Source of the DNA: Sphingobacteriaceae bacterium GW460-11-11-14-LB5
Lineage (GTDB): Bacteria; Bacteroidota; Bacteroidia; Sphingobacteriales; Sphingobacteriaceae
Direction of reading: 5' to 3'
NCBI GenBank assembly: GCA_002151545.1
Contig: CP021237.1
Location: 1,798,001-1,862,000, forward strand
Length of the DNA stretch: 64,000 bases
The position numbers were made by a program, and so were the translations under genes. The notes beneath the pieces are model-generated. The model ran no database searches. It was not told the DNA's origin and saw only the letters and a program-made list of their open reading frames with translations. Shown here piece after piece: positions 27,501 to 36,313 of the stretch (within the stretch, counting starts at the first letter, position 1; each line of letters begins with the position of its first letter).

Positions 27501-30500
27501 GACGGAACAGCTTCAACAGGCGGAACAACGTATAACCTGGCAGCAGCTGAAGATTGGGCGGCAGGAGCAGATGCAGCCATTGTTGTAGCAGATTTAACCG
27601 GAAACGGCATTACGGTAAATAGTGTTGCTGTACCAGCCATTACAGCTGCAACGTACGATGCCACTACTGGCGTACTTAGCGTATCAGGAACAGGATTTTT
27701 AAAATTAAATGGCGCTGCAAATGATATTGTGGCCAATAAATTAACTTTTAAGGGACAAGCAGCTGCAACCTATACACTTACCGATTCGCCAAATGCGGAG
27801 GTTACGAGTGGAACCTCGTTCAGCATAACGGTTAGTACAACAGATAAAGCTGGTTTGGCTTTACTCATGAATAAAGATGGTCTTTCAGCAGCGGATGCAA
27901 CCGTATATAACCTGGCAGCAGCCGAAGACTGGAATGCAGGAGCAGCGGCAGCGGTTACCATTGCAGATGCAACTAACCCTGTAACGGTTTCAGGAGCAAA
28001 ATCCAGAAATGCCGATCTGGCTTCTTTAACCACCAATGCCGGAACGTTTACACCAACTTTTGCTGCAGGTACTACAGCTTACAGCATCAATGTACCGTAT
28101 ACCACCACTACGGCAACCGTTACCGCTACAAGGGCTGAAAGCCATGCAACATTAACATCGAGTTTAGGTGCAGGGGCATATACGGCACTTACGGATGGAG
28201 TTGCTTCTTCAGCATATACACTGAATAATGGTGCTAACTTAATTAATGTAAAAGTTACGGCAGAAGAAACGACAGTAACCAAAACCTATACCCTGACCGT
28301 AAATAAACAGGAAGCGGCTTCAATTGGCGATTTTGTTTGGTTAGATTATAACCAAAATGGTGTACAGGATGGTGGCGAGCCAGGCGTAGCGGGGGCAACG
28401 GTTACCTTAACAGGAACTGACATCTTTGCCAACGCAGTAAATTTAACAACTACAACAAATGCATCGGGCAATTATACTTTCAGTAATTTAAATCCTTCAA
28501 CGGCCTATAAAGTAGTGGTGTCGGGTTATCCGGCACGTTACACCAGTACTTATGATCTGGATGGGACTGGAACAAATGGTGCAACCTTCGTACTTGCTTC
28601 TGGACAAAATAGAACAGATGTAGATTTTGGTTTATATGACCCTTATTATGCTAATGCCGATTTATCAGCATTAAGTACCACAGCAGGCTTAACGCCAGCT
28701 TTCGCAGCAGGAACCACAACCTATACTGCCAGTGTTTTAACCGCAACCAATGTAGTAAAGTTAACAGCTACTGCACTTGCGGCAGGGTCAACACTTCAAA
28801 TTAATGCAAACGGAGCGGGTTATGTAATGCTAACCAGTGCGGTAGAAACAGCAGATCTGGCCTTAAACTTTGGTAACAATACTTTTGATATTAAAGTTAC
28901 GGCTCAAAATGGAACCACCACTAAAACTTATACCGTAACGGTTAACAGACCAAACGCCAATCAATCCATTACCTTTGCAGGCACCGCGTCAACTACTTAT
29001 GGTAATGCCGATTTTGATCCTGGGGCAACCAGCGCAACTTCTGCAATTAATACCATAACTTATAGCAGTGACAATTTAGCGGTGGCTACAATCGTAGCGG
29101 GTAAAATTCACATTGTTTCGGCCGGATCAGCAGTAATTACAGCAAAACAAGCCGCAAGTACCGGTTATAATGCCGCAACCGACGTAACACAAACTTTAAC
29201 GGTGAATGCAAAAAGCCTTACAGGTAACTTCACTGCCGATAATAAAGTTTATGATGGAAACAATACAGCAATTGTATTAACCAGAACACTTAATGGTGTG
29301 GTAACAGGCGATGAGTTAGCAGTAACCCTAAATGGTGGTACGGCTACTTTCGATAATGCCAATGTAGCCAATGGTAAAACCGTAACTTCAGCAGGTATGA
29401 CGCTTGGCGGAGTAAAAGCGGCTAACTATACTTTATCGTCAGTAAATACAACAACAGCTAACATTACCGCTAAAGATATCAGCGGTAACTTTACAGCAAG
29501 CAATAAGGTTTATGATGGTAATAATACGGCCAATATTTTAACCAGAACTTTATCTGGGGTAGTGGCCGGAGAAGAAGCAGACGTAACCTTAACAGGTGGA
29601 ACCGCAACTTTTGCCAATGCATTGGCCGCTACAGGTAAAACGGTTACCGCAACAGGCTTAAGCCTCACCGGAACCAAAGCCGCCAACTATAACTTAACAG
29701 GCGTAGCTACTACCACAGCCGATATTACAGGTTTAGCTTTAACCGGCGCATTTACTGCAGATAATAAAGTTTACGATGGAAATACTACGGCAAGCTTATT
29801 AACCAGAACCTTAACAGGCGTATTAGCTGCTGATGCTGCTGACGTAACTTTAACAGGTGGCACAGCTTCATTTGCCAATGCCAGTGTAGGTGCAGGCAAA
29901 ACGGTTACTGCTGCGGGTATGACATTAACTGGAGCTAAAGCAAGTAACTATAGCTTAAGTAGTGTAGCTACTACCACCGCCAATATCACAGGTTTGGCCT
30001 TAACAGGTAGCTTTACCGTCGATAATAAAGTGTACGATGGCAATAATAGTTCAACCATATTAACCAGAACTTTAACAGGTGTACTGGCTGCTGATATTGC
30101 CGATGTAACCTTAACAGGCGGAACCGCTACTTTTGGTGGGATCAATACCGGAAATGGTAAAGAGGTTACTTCAACCGGAATGGTATTAACAGGTACTAAA
30201 GCAGGTAACTATACCTTATTTGCTGTAAATACCACAACAGCCAATATTACACCAAAAGATATCAGCGGAAACTTTACCGCCAGTAACAAAGCTTACGATG
30301 GCAATAATACAGCAACGATATTAGTCAGAAGCTTAACGGGAGTAGTTCCAGCCGATTTAGCTGATGTAAACTTAACAGGTGGAACAGCAACTTTTGCCAA
30401 CGCCAACATTGGTACGGGTAAAATAGTTACTGCTGCGGGCATGACCCTTACCGGAACCAAAGCCGACAACTATAATTTAACGGGCGTGGCCACCACCACA

Positions 30501-33500
30501 GCCAATATAACAGGTCTGGGCTTAACCGGTAATTTTACTGCAGCTAATAAAGTTTACGATGGCAATACAACGGCAAGCATATTAACCAGGACTTTGACAG
30601 GCGTATTGCCAGCCGATGCAGCCGACGTTACCTTAACAGGTGGTTCAGCCAATTTTGCTGATGCCGGTAAAGGTGCAGGTAAAACAGTTACCGCAACAGG
30701 TATGACCATTACTGGTGCCAAAGCGGCTAACTATACTTTGGCTTCGGTAGCTACTACAACGGCTGATATTGCCGCCAAAGATTTAAGTGCTGGCTTTACT
30801 GCCGACAGTAAAACTTATGATGGCAACACAACCGCAGTCATTTTATCAAGAACCCTAACCAGTGTACTGGTTGCTGATGTGGCCGATGTAACGGTGAGTG
30901 GAGGCACGGCAACATTCATCAATGAAAATGTAGGCACAGGTAAATCTGTAAATGCATCAGGTTTTGTTTTAGCCGGAGCCAAAGCAGCTAACTATAACAT
31001 CACAACAGTCGATGCAACTACAGCAAACATTACTGCTAAAAATATCAGCGGAAACTTTACTGCCGATAATAAAGTGTACGATGGTAATACTACAGCAGGT
31101 GTTTTAACCAGAACCTTAACCGGTGTATTAGCTGCTGATGCTGCTGATGTTAACCTAACAGGTGGTACAGCAAGTTTTGCAACAGCAAGTGCAGGTACAG
31201 GTAAAACGGTTACCGCTACAGGTATGACCATAACAGGAGCAAAAGCTGCCAACTACAGTTTAAACGGAGTAGCCACGACTACCGCAAATATTACAGGTTT
31301 GGCTATTACCGGCAGTATCACAGCCAGCAATAAGGTATACAATGGCAATAACATTGCTAGCATTTCGGGTAGGAGTTTAACAGGCGTATTAACCGCTGAT
31401 GTAGCCGATGTAACATTAACCGGCGGTACAGCAACTTTTGCCGAAGCCAATAAAGGCACGGGTAAAACCGTTACCGCCACAGGCTTAACCCTGGCCGGTA
31501 CTAAGGCTGCCAATTATACATTAGCCTCGGTAGGTACAACAACCGCCGATATTACTGCAAAAGATATCTCAGGTAATTTTACTGCAGATAACAAGGTATA
31601 CGATGGAAATACAACGGCAAACATTTTAACCAGAACCTTAGCAGGTGTACTGGCCGGAGATGTAGCTGATGTGAATTTGACAGGCGGAACGGCCAATTTC
31701 GACAATGCCAACATGGGTACCGGAAAAACCGTTACCGCAACTGGTATGAGCCTGGCAGGTACCAAAGCTGCTAACTATAACTTAACGGGCGTAGCCACTA
31801 CTACCGCTAACATTACAGGTTTAACACTTACCGGTAACTTTACCGCTGGTAATAAAGTGTACGATGGTAATACAACTGCAAGTATATTAACCAGAACATT
31901 AACCGGCGTGTTAGCTGCTGATATTGCCGACGTTACTTTAACAGGCGGTTCAGCCAGTTTTGCCAATGCCAGTAAAGGCACAGGTAAAACCGTTACCGCA
32001 ACAGGCATGACCATCACGGGTGCGAAAGCCGCTAATTATACTTTGGCTTCAATAACCACTGCAACAGCCGATATTAGCGCTAAGGATATCAGCGGAAACT
32101 TTACCGCCGACAATAAGGTTTACGATGGTAACGCTACTGCCAGTATTTTAACCAGAACCTTAACCGGCGTACTGGCAGGCGATGTTGCCGATGTGAATTT
32201 AACAGGTGGAACTGGAAGCTTTGCCAATGCTAACGTAGGCACAGCAAAAACGGTATCGGCGGCTGGCTTAACTTTAACAGGAAGCAAATCGGCCAATTAC
32301 AATTTAACAGGTGTAGCCACTACAACAGCCAACATTACAGCAAAAAATATCACTGGAGCATTCACGGCTGATAATAAGGCTTATGATGGCAATACTACAG
32401 CAACCGTATTAACCAGAACGTTAACAGGTGTAATTACAGCTGATGCAGCGGATGTAAACTTAACTGGTGGAACAGCAAGTTTCGCCGATGCCAATATTGG
32501 TACAGGTAAAACGGTAACTTCAGCAGGTATGACTTTGGCAGGTTCAAAATCTGCTAATTATAACTTAACAGGAGTGGCTACCACCACGGCTAATATTGGA
32601 GTTAGAAATATCACCGGATCATTTACCGCAAGCAACAAGGTTTATGATGGCAATGCTAGCGCTACGGTGTTAACCAGAGCCTTAACAGGAGTTTTAACTG
32701 CAGATGCTGCAGATGTAAACTTAAGCGGCGGAACAGCCAGTTTTGCTGATGCCAGTGTGGCTACCGGTAAAACGGTTACGGCTGCAGGCATGGTACTGGC
32801 TGGTACAAAAGCTGCTAATTACAATTTAACCAGTGTAGCGACTACTACAGCTGCTATTACTGCAAAAACGGTTAACGGAAGCATTACCGCAAGTAATAAG
32901 GTTTACGATGGAAATACTACAGCTGCCATTTCGGGAAGAAGCCTAACTGGTGTACTTGTAGCTGATGCTGCCGATGTAACCTTAACAGGTGGTACAGCAA
33001 CCTTTGCCGATAAAAACGTAGGTACTGCGAAAGTGGTAACTGGGACAGGTTTGTTGTTATCGGGCGCCAAAGCAGCTAATTATACTTTAGGCAGCGTGGC
33101 AACTACCAGTGCTAACATCAGCGCTAAACCAATTGCGCTTACTGCCGATGCGAAGACAAAAGTGTATGGCAGTGCCGATGTTGCATTAACTTATACACTT
33201 TCTACAGGTGCATTAGCCACGGGCGATGTTATTACAGGTAGTTTAAGCCGTGCAGCCGGAGAGAATATAGGCAACTATGCGATTGCGCAGAACACCATCT
33301 CAGCCGGAACAAATTATATCATTACCTATACGCCGGCCGATCTGGTCATTACCAGAAAAGCATTGGTCATCACGGCCGATAATAAAAATAAAAACTTTGG
33401 CGATGCCAATCCGGCGCTTACGGCAAGTTATAATGGTTTCGCAGGTACTGAAACAGCAGCTGTATTAACCAGTCCGGTAGCCTTAAGTACTACGGCTATT

Positions 33501-34373
33501 ACAACATCGCCAGCTGGCAATTATCCCATTACGGCTAGTGGTGCTGCAGCAGCAAATTACAGCATTTCTTATGTTGCGGGTACGCTTACCGTTAACCCGG
33601 CCGCACAAACCATTACATTTGCAGCTTTAGCCAATAAATTAGATACCGATGGTACCTTTACCTTAACGGCAACAGCAAGCTCTGGTTTAACCGTAACCTA
33701 TACGAGCAGCAATCCGGCTGTAGCCAGGATTATTAATGGTAATCAGGTAGAAATCCTGAAAGCAGGTGTGATCAACATTACTGCCAGTCAGGCCGGAAAC
33801 GCCAATTACCAGGCAGCAACCAATGTAGTACAGCCGTTTACAGTAATCGAAAATCCGCCACCGGTAATTACCATTACCAGCAATAAAGGTAATAGCATTA
33901 GTAAGGGCGAAACGGCAATACTTACTGCAACGGGTGCATTAACTTATCAATGGACAAATGCAAACGGAATTATTAGTGGTCAAAACACTGCCGTATTAAC
34001 CGTTAGGCCATCTCAAAATACGACTTATACCGTTACCGGGTTTAACCAGTACGGAAGAAGCAGTACCAAAACCTTTAATCTCGAGGTGAGGGCCGATTAC
34101 CAGGTGCTGAATATCATGAACGTACTTACACCTAATGGTGATGGTAAAAATGATACATGGGTTGTCGAAAATATCGATATGTATCCAAACAACACGGTAC
34201 GCGTTTTCGACCGCGCCGGTAAGTCGATATTTGAAATGAAAGGATATGACAACAGCTGGGGTGGTACCTTAAAGGGATCTTTAGTTCCTGAAGGCGCCTA
34301 CTACTATATCATCGACTTTGGTCCAGGTATAGGAGTAAGAAAAGGCTATATCACAATTGTAGGTAATAACTAA
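24540..34373 (+). CDS. Giant T9SS-exported repeat protein with YDG, MBG and type B sorting domains
   Basis: 3277 residues. Order (approximate): signal peptide 1-26 (PASAQ); beta-propeller/NHL-like region with GNVYVTK-type repeats 30-315; fibronectin III 316-405; six 125-residue repeats 406-1152; cadherin-like beta-sandwich 1155-1257; SdrD-B-like domain 1259-1365 (GDFVWLDYNQNGVQDGGEPG); second cadherin-like domain 1368-1471; Ig-like 1472-1556; fifteen YDG repeats 1558-2862; two MBG domains 2863-3020; Ig-like and PKD-like domains 3021-3190; gliding-motility type B C-terminal domain 3191-3277 (LTPNGDGKNDTW...VRVFDRAGK). The C-terminal domain directs export by the type IX system and surface display. 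The partner PorP/SprF gene follows. Likely an adhesin, by analogy with SprB; the ligand is unknown. The frame is unbroken, and no low-quality break is seen in the repeats. Confidence 0.95.
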   Translation: MKRFFTKVAFTVSVIVLFLALAPASAQYTKTQLHSGGLYAALAKDASGNVYVTKASGPGVYHVAKYIGGTGSPTIIYSGLTSQSGEYPWGLTVASNGDVYLSTDFTSNNGAIIRLNAASSYAATTVQTGRYFTGLTFDAAGNLYALEYNVTNTDYAVVKYTDPSAINSTSKTMIYHGLISGSGMSYPIGIAVATNGDVFVTKTYNGTTQTGGILKINAPTYATTTSIATGTYATTLTLDEFGNLYASETSGGNTYSLNKYTAATGSPAAFYSGLHGTGTFLPYGVAFIGTTGYIADGDDGALGGELIKLAPTDITLPTVPTGLAASAGSSQNTLTWNTNADVDLLGYKIYGGTTAAPTTLLAAIPKGTTTYTHTGLTNGTPYFYRISAEDNYFNESAKTADVSATPTPPAIASATYNASTGALTVTGSAFPAFAGATNDIVTNKLTLTGEGGTNYVLTSANVEITSSTAFTITLNTADRNAVEMMFNKNGTASTSGTTYNLAAAEDWAAGENPASVIADAVNSVTVTNVAVPAITNATYNASTGALVVTGTGFLSLNGATNDIIASKFTLTGEGGSTYTLTTTPNVEITSRTAFTLTLDAADRAGVNQVINKNGTSSTGATVYNLAAAEDWTAGADAAVVVADLTGNGITASNVAVPVITSATYDAATGLVVVTGSGFFSKTGAANDIVANKFTVIGEGGSTYTLTDTPNPEISASTAFTLVLSATDLPRVSQIINKNGTSSTGGTTYNLAAAEDWAAGADAAVVVADLTGNGITASNVAIPTITSATYNSSTNTLVVTGTGFTKLNGAANDIVANKLTITGEGGATLTINAGSTAEITNATTFSIILGPADQTSIKEILNKNGTSSTGGTTYNLAAAEDWAAGADAAVVVADLTGNGITVSNVPVPTISSATYNASSGILDVSGSGFSKIGGASNDIIANKFTITGEGGVTYTLTNTPNVEINFSGLFSLTLSPEDKAAVNQIINKDGTASTGGTTYNLAAAEDWAAGADAAIVVADLTGNGITVNSVAVPAITAATYDATTGVLSVSGTGFLKLNGAANDIVANKLTFKGQAAATYTLTDSPNAEVTSGTSFSITVSTTDKAGLALLMNKDGLSAADATVYNLAAAEDWNAGAAAAVTIADATNPVTVSGAKSRNADLASLTTNAGTFTPTFAAGTTAYSINVPYTTTTATVTATRAESHATLTSSLGAGAYTALTDGVASSAYTLNNGANLINVKVTAEETTVTKTYTLTVNKQEAASIGDFVWLDYNQNGVQDGGEPGVAGATVTLTGTDIFANAVNLTTTTNASGNYTFSNLNPSTAYKVVVSGYPARYTSTYDLDGTGTNGATFVLASGQNRTDVDFGLYDPYYANADLSALSTTAGLTPAFAAGTTTYTASVLTATNVVKLTATALAAGSTLQINANGAGYVMLTSAVETADLALNFGNNTFDIKVTAQNGTTTKTYTVTVNRPNANQSITFAGTASTTYGNADFDPGATSATSAINTITYSSDNLAVATIVAGKIHIVSAGSAVITAKQAASTGYNAATDVTQTLTVNAKSLTGNFTADNKVYDGNNTAIVLTRTLNGVVTGDELAVTLNGGTATFDNANVANGKTVTSAGMTLGGVKAANYTLSSVNTTTANITAKDISGNFTASNKVYDGNNTANILTRTLSGVVAGEEADVTLTGGTATFANALAATGKTVTATGLSLTGTKAANYNLTGVATTTADITGLALTGAFTADNKVYDGNTTASLLTRTLTGVLAADAADVTLTGGTASFANASVGAGKTVTAAGMTLTGAKASNYSLSSVATTTANITGLALTGSFTVDNKVYDGNNSSTILTRTLTGVLAADIADVTLTGGTATFGGINTGNGKEVTSTGMVLTGTKAGNYTLFAVNTTTANITPKDISGNFTASNKAYDGNNTATILVRSLTGVVPADLADVNLTGGTATFANANIGTGKIVTAAGMTLTGTKADNYNLTGVATTTANITGLGLTGNFTAANKVYDGNTTASILTRTLTGVLPADAADVTLTGGSANFADAGKGAGKTVTATGMTITGAKAANYTLASVATTTADIAAKDLSAGFTADSKTYDGNTTAVILSRTLTSVLVADVADVTVSGGTATFINENVGTGKSVNASGFVLAGAKAANYNITTVDATTANITAKNISGNFTADNKVYDGNTTAGVLTRTLTGVLAADAADVNLTGGTASFATASAGTGKTVTATGMTITGAKAANYSLNGVATTTANITGLAITGSITASNKVYNGNNIASISGRSLTGVLTADVADVTLTGGTATFAEANKGTGKTVTATGLTLAGTKAANYTLASVGTTTADITAKDISGNFTADNKVYDGNTTANILTRTLAGVLAGDVADVNLTGGTANFDNANMGTGKTVTATGMSLAGTKAANYNLTGVATTTANITGLTLTGNFTAGNKVYDGNTTASILTRTLTGVLAADIADVTLTGGSASFANASKGTGKTVTATGMTITGAKAANYTLASITTATADISAKDISGNFTADNKVYDGNATASILTRTLTGVLAGDVADVNLTGGTGSFANANVGTAKTVSAAGLTLTGSKSANYNLTGVATTTANITAKNITGAFTADNKAYDGNTTATVLTRTLTGVITADAADVNLTGGTASFADANIGTGKTVTSAGMTLAGSKSANYNLTGVATTTANIGVRNITGSFTASNKVYDGNASATVLTRALTGVLTADAADVNLSGGTASFADASVATGKTVTAAGMVLAGTKAANYNLTSVATTTAAITAKTVNGSITASNKVYDGNTTAAISGRSLTGVLVADAADVTLTGGTATFADKNVGTAKVVTGTGLLLSGAKAANYTLGSVATTSANISAKPIALTADAKTKVYGSADVALTYTLSTGALATGDVITGSLSRAAGENIGNYAIAQNTISAGTNYIITYTPADLVITRKALVITADNKNKNFGDANPALTASYNGFAGTETAAVLTSPVALSTTAITTSPAGNYPITASGAAAANYSISYVAGTLTVNPAAQTITFAALANKLDTDGTFTLTATASSGLTVTYTSSNPAVARIINGNQVEILKAGVINITASQAGNANYQAATNVVQPFTVIENPPPVITITSNKGNSISKGETAILTATGALTYQWTNANGIISGQNTAVLTVRPSQNTTYTVTGFNQYGRSSTKTFNLEVRADYQVLNIMNVLTPNGDGKNDTWVVENIDMYPNNTVRVFDRAGKSIFEMKGYDNSWGGTLKGSLVPEGAYYYIIDFGPGIGVRKGYITIVGNN
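25758..27998 (+). repeat. Six tandem 375-bp coding repeats in the giant gene
   Basis: Units start at about 25758, 26127, 26502, 26877, 27252 and 27627; from the second on the spacing is exactly 375 bp (125 residues). Each begins (A/P)VP-x-I-x-x-ATY and contains TNDI or ANDI, a TGEGG-like turn, INKNG or MNKDG, and the constant YNLAAAEDW. The YNLAAAEDW part is the best conserved. Confidence 0.9.
29211..33125 (+). repeat. Fifteen tandem 261-bp YDG repeats
   Basis: Each unit has 87 residues: (G/S)-x-FTA-x-NKVYDGN, then LTRTLTGVL, DVTLTGGTA, GTGKTVTATGM, KAANYNL, TTTANIT. The array runs from Lys at 29211 to the Lys at 33126, exactly 3915 bp or 15 x 261, so no unit has gained or lost a codon. Units 9 and 15 differ by having SISGRSL or AISGRSL in place of ILTRTL. 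Confidence 0.95.
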
Positions 34374-34382
34374 GATTTAACC

Positions 34383-34415
34383 TGCCATAACCAGTTTAAA
34401 ATACTGGTTATGGCA
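34383..34415 (+). terminator. Perfect 13-bp hairpin between the giant gene and porP/sprF
   Basis: Arms TGCCATAACCAGT (34383-34395) and ACTGGTTATGGCA (34403-34415) with a 7-nt loop; only a weak T/A tract follows. It starts 10 bp after the stop of the giant gene and ends 15 bp before the next start. It may be a partial terminator or an RNA-processing/stability element that sets the ratio of the two products. Confidence 0.65.
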
Positions 34416-34429
34416 TAAAAAGTATAAAG

Positions 34430-35317
34430 ATGAAAACAAGGAAAATGCTTGTCACATTGGTGATGTTCAGTATCTGCATCCCAGCCTTTGCTCAGCTCAA
34501 CCCTATGGGCAGTATGTATTACCAGAACCTTTATCTCAGCAATCCGGCCATGGCAGGTATTGAGAAGGGTTGGGAAGCTGCTGCAGCATATAAGGCACAG
34601 TGGACAGCAATAGAAGGCGCACCAGCTATGCAATCCGTAACGGCAGCTTATGGTGCCAACAACAATAAAGTTGGCGTAGGTGCCTCTTTTTACAATGAAA
34701 ATATAGGGGTAATTCAGCGAACCAGTTTCAAAGGTACTTATGCTTACCACTTGCCGCTCAATAATGGTTCTGATTATCTTGATTTTGGGCTTTCAGCAGG
34801 TATCATGAACGAATGGATCGATCTGACAAAAATTAAGGGAAGCCAGAATGATATTTCCCTAACGAACTTTAACCAGCGCAAACTGTATTTTGATGGCGAT
34901 TTCGGTATGGCTTATCGTAGTCAGCATTTTAATATTCAGGGATCAGTATTAAATCTCAAGCGGTTTTTGAAACGTGATGATGAAAGAACGGTGGTCGACC
35001 GCGCTTCTTATTTTGCATCAGTAAGCTACAAATTTATTAATCCCGATAAGGTGCTGAATGTGATTGAGCCCAAATTAAGTTATAGAGGCATTGATAATTA
35101 CCGCGATATAGTTGATCTTGGATTAAATGCGCAGTTCTGGGGTAATAAACTGTTGTTTACGGGCATTTATCACACGAGTAACAGTTTCACTGCAGGGGTG
35201 GGCACAACTTATCAAAATCGCTTGTCGATATTGGCCATGTATACCACCAATACTTCTGATATACAAAATTATGCAAACGGAGAATTTGAAGTCGGCTTAA
35301 AATACAATTTTAGGTAA
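34430..35317 (+). CDS. PorP/SprF family outer-membrane protein
   Basis: 295 residues with signal peptide (ending PAFAQ, about residue 21). The diagnostic start of the family is present: MYYQNLYLSNPAMAG followed by an AYKAQW-type strand, then a beta-barrel pattern to the C-terminal VGLKYNFR. PorP/SprF proteins accompany T9SS substrates with type B C-terminal domains and help secrete them or hold them on the cell surface; SprF does this for SprB. It is 56 bp after the giant gene, and a strong hairpin follows the gene, so it is the operon's last member. Confidence 0.93.
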   Translation: MKTRKMLVTLVMFSICIPAFAQLNPMGSMYYQNLYLSNPAMAGIEKGWEAAAAYKAQWTAIEGAPAMQSVTAAYGANNNKVGVGASFYNENIGVIQRTSFKGTYAYHLPLNNGSDYLDFGLSAGIMNEWIDLTKIKGSQNDISLTNFNQRKLYFDGDFGMAYRSQHFNIQGSVLNLKRFLKRDDERTVVDRASYFASVSYKFINPDKVLNVIEPKLSYRGIDNYRDIVDLGLNAQFWGNKLLFTGIYHTSNSFTAGVGTTYQNRLSILAMYTTNTSDIQNYANGEFEVGLKYNFR

Positions 35318-35375
35318 TAACCGTGATAGCAGTCTTGCTGTTATCTTACATAATAGCTGATCAACTTACCAACTC

Positions 35376-35420
35376 AAACTCAAGCGATCCTTTCTTTATT
35401 AGAGAGGATCGCTTGAGTTT
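35376..35420 (+). terminator. Strong hairpin after porP/sprF
   Basis: A perfect 15-bp stem (35376-35390 with 35406-35420) extended by five more pairs (one G-U) over the loop TTATT. It has no T-run, but it is the first strong hairpin after the operon, 58 bp after the stop codon. Confidence 0.6.
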
Positions 35421-35568
35421 ATAAGCATTCCGAGATCAAATTATTTTGTACGCACCTTGTCTATGCTGCGCCGACTTAAGGTATGTGAAATCGTAAAAGA
35501 AATACTAAAATCGATTAAGGAATCTATTGCTGTAGGGAATATGCTTATTTTTGATTTCACATTTTTAT

Positions 35569-36177
35569 ATGAAAGATCACCTGCGCGACCAGTTTGGAAA
35601 TATCGATATCTATTTATTTGATCAGCTTTTAAAGGGAACCTACAACGATTGCCGGTCTGTTCTGGATGCCGGATGCGGGGCGGGAAGGAATGCAGATTAC
35701 TTTATCCGCACAGGGTACCAGGTATATGGCGTCGACTCTTCAGCGCACCATATTGAAAAGATTAAACAATTGGCTGCGCCATTTTCTGAAACTTCTCCTG
35801 CAGAAAATTTCAGGGTTGGATTAGTCGAAGACCTTCCTTTTAACGATGAAACATTTGATCTGGTGATCAGTAATGCCGTACTTCATTTTGCAAACAATAT
35901 GAAAAATTTTGAGGAGATGTTAAACTCCATGTGGCGGGTATTACGTCCCGGCGGCTACCTGTTCTGTCGTTTAGCATCCGATATCGGTATCGAAAACATG
36001 GTTCACTCAATCGGTAACGGAAAGTATATTTTGCCTGATCAATCAGAACGTTTTTTAGTTAATCAAGACATGTTACTGCAGTTTACGGCCAAACTTACGG
36101 CTACATTACATGAGCCCATCAAAACTACCAATGTGCAGAACCTTCGGTCAATGACCACCTGGTGCCTGAAGAAATAA
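35569..36177 (+). CDS. Class I SAM-dependent methyltransferase
   Basis: 202 residues from ATG 35569; a TTG six codons upstream is possible but less likely. The SAM-binding motif I is SVLDAGCGAGRNADYF, motif II YGVDSSAHHIE, then LPFNDETFDLVISNAVLHF and WRVLRPGGYLFCRL. This is the Methyltransf_11 style, acting on small molecules. The C-terminal part is short and ends TTWCLKK. A TATTTTTG box (35546-35553) upstream fits the -7 element, leaving a very short leader. Substrate unknown. It stands alone between two hairpins. Confidence 0.85.
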   Translation: MKDHLRDQFGNIDIYLFDQLLKGTYNDCRSVLDAGCGAGRNADYFIRTGYQVYGVDSSAHHIEKIKQLAAPFSETSPAENFRVGLVEDLPFNDETFDLVISNAVLHFANNMKNFEEMLNSMWRVLRPGGYLFCRLASDIGIENMVHSIGNGKYILPDQSERFLVNQDMLLQFTAKLTATLHEPIKTTNVQNLRSMTTWCLKK

Positions 36178-36240
36178 AAAGATTTGGGGTAAGGATGCAC
36201 AGATTTTATCAAGCGAGGGCGAAATAAAACAATGCTATTT

Positions 36241-36282
36241 GGAGAGAAATGCCCTTAGTAATAAGTCAGGGCATTTCTCTCT
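36241..36282. terminator. Bidirectional terminator-like hairpin
   Basis: Arms around GAGAGAAATGCCCT (36242-36255) and its exact complement (36268-36281) with a 12-nt loop. It lies between the convergent methyltransferase and the minus-strand gene that ends at 36314, and can serve both. Confidence 0.65.
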
Positions 36283-36313
36283 AATTTCCATCTTTAGGCT
36301 GCTAAAGTTGCTT

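Noticed and set aside
29948..32017. Antisense open frames of 80-86 codons recurring every 261 bp
   Set aside because: They are the mirror of the repeated codons of the giant gene and share its period; composition is low-complexity (Val/Pro/Ala rich).
29211..33125. Regular tandem repeats that could look like a CRISPR array
   Set aside because: Units are 261 bp, in frame, and encode YDG domains; there are no short repeats with unique spacers and no cas genes.
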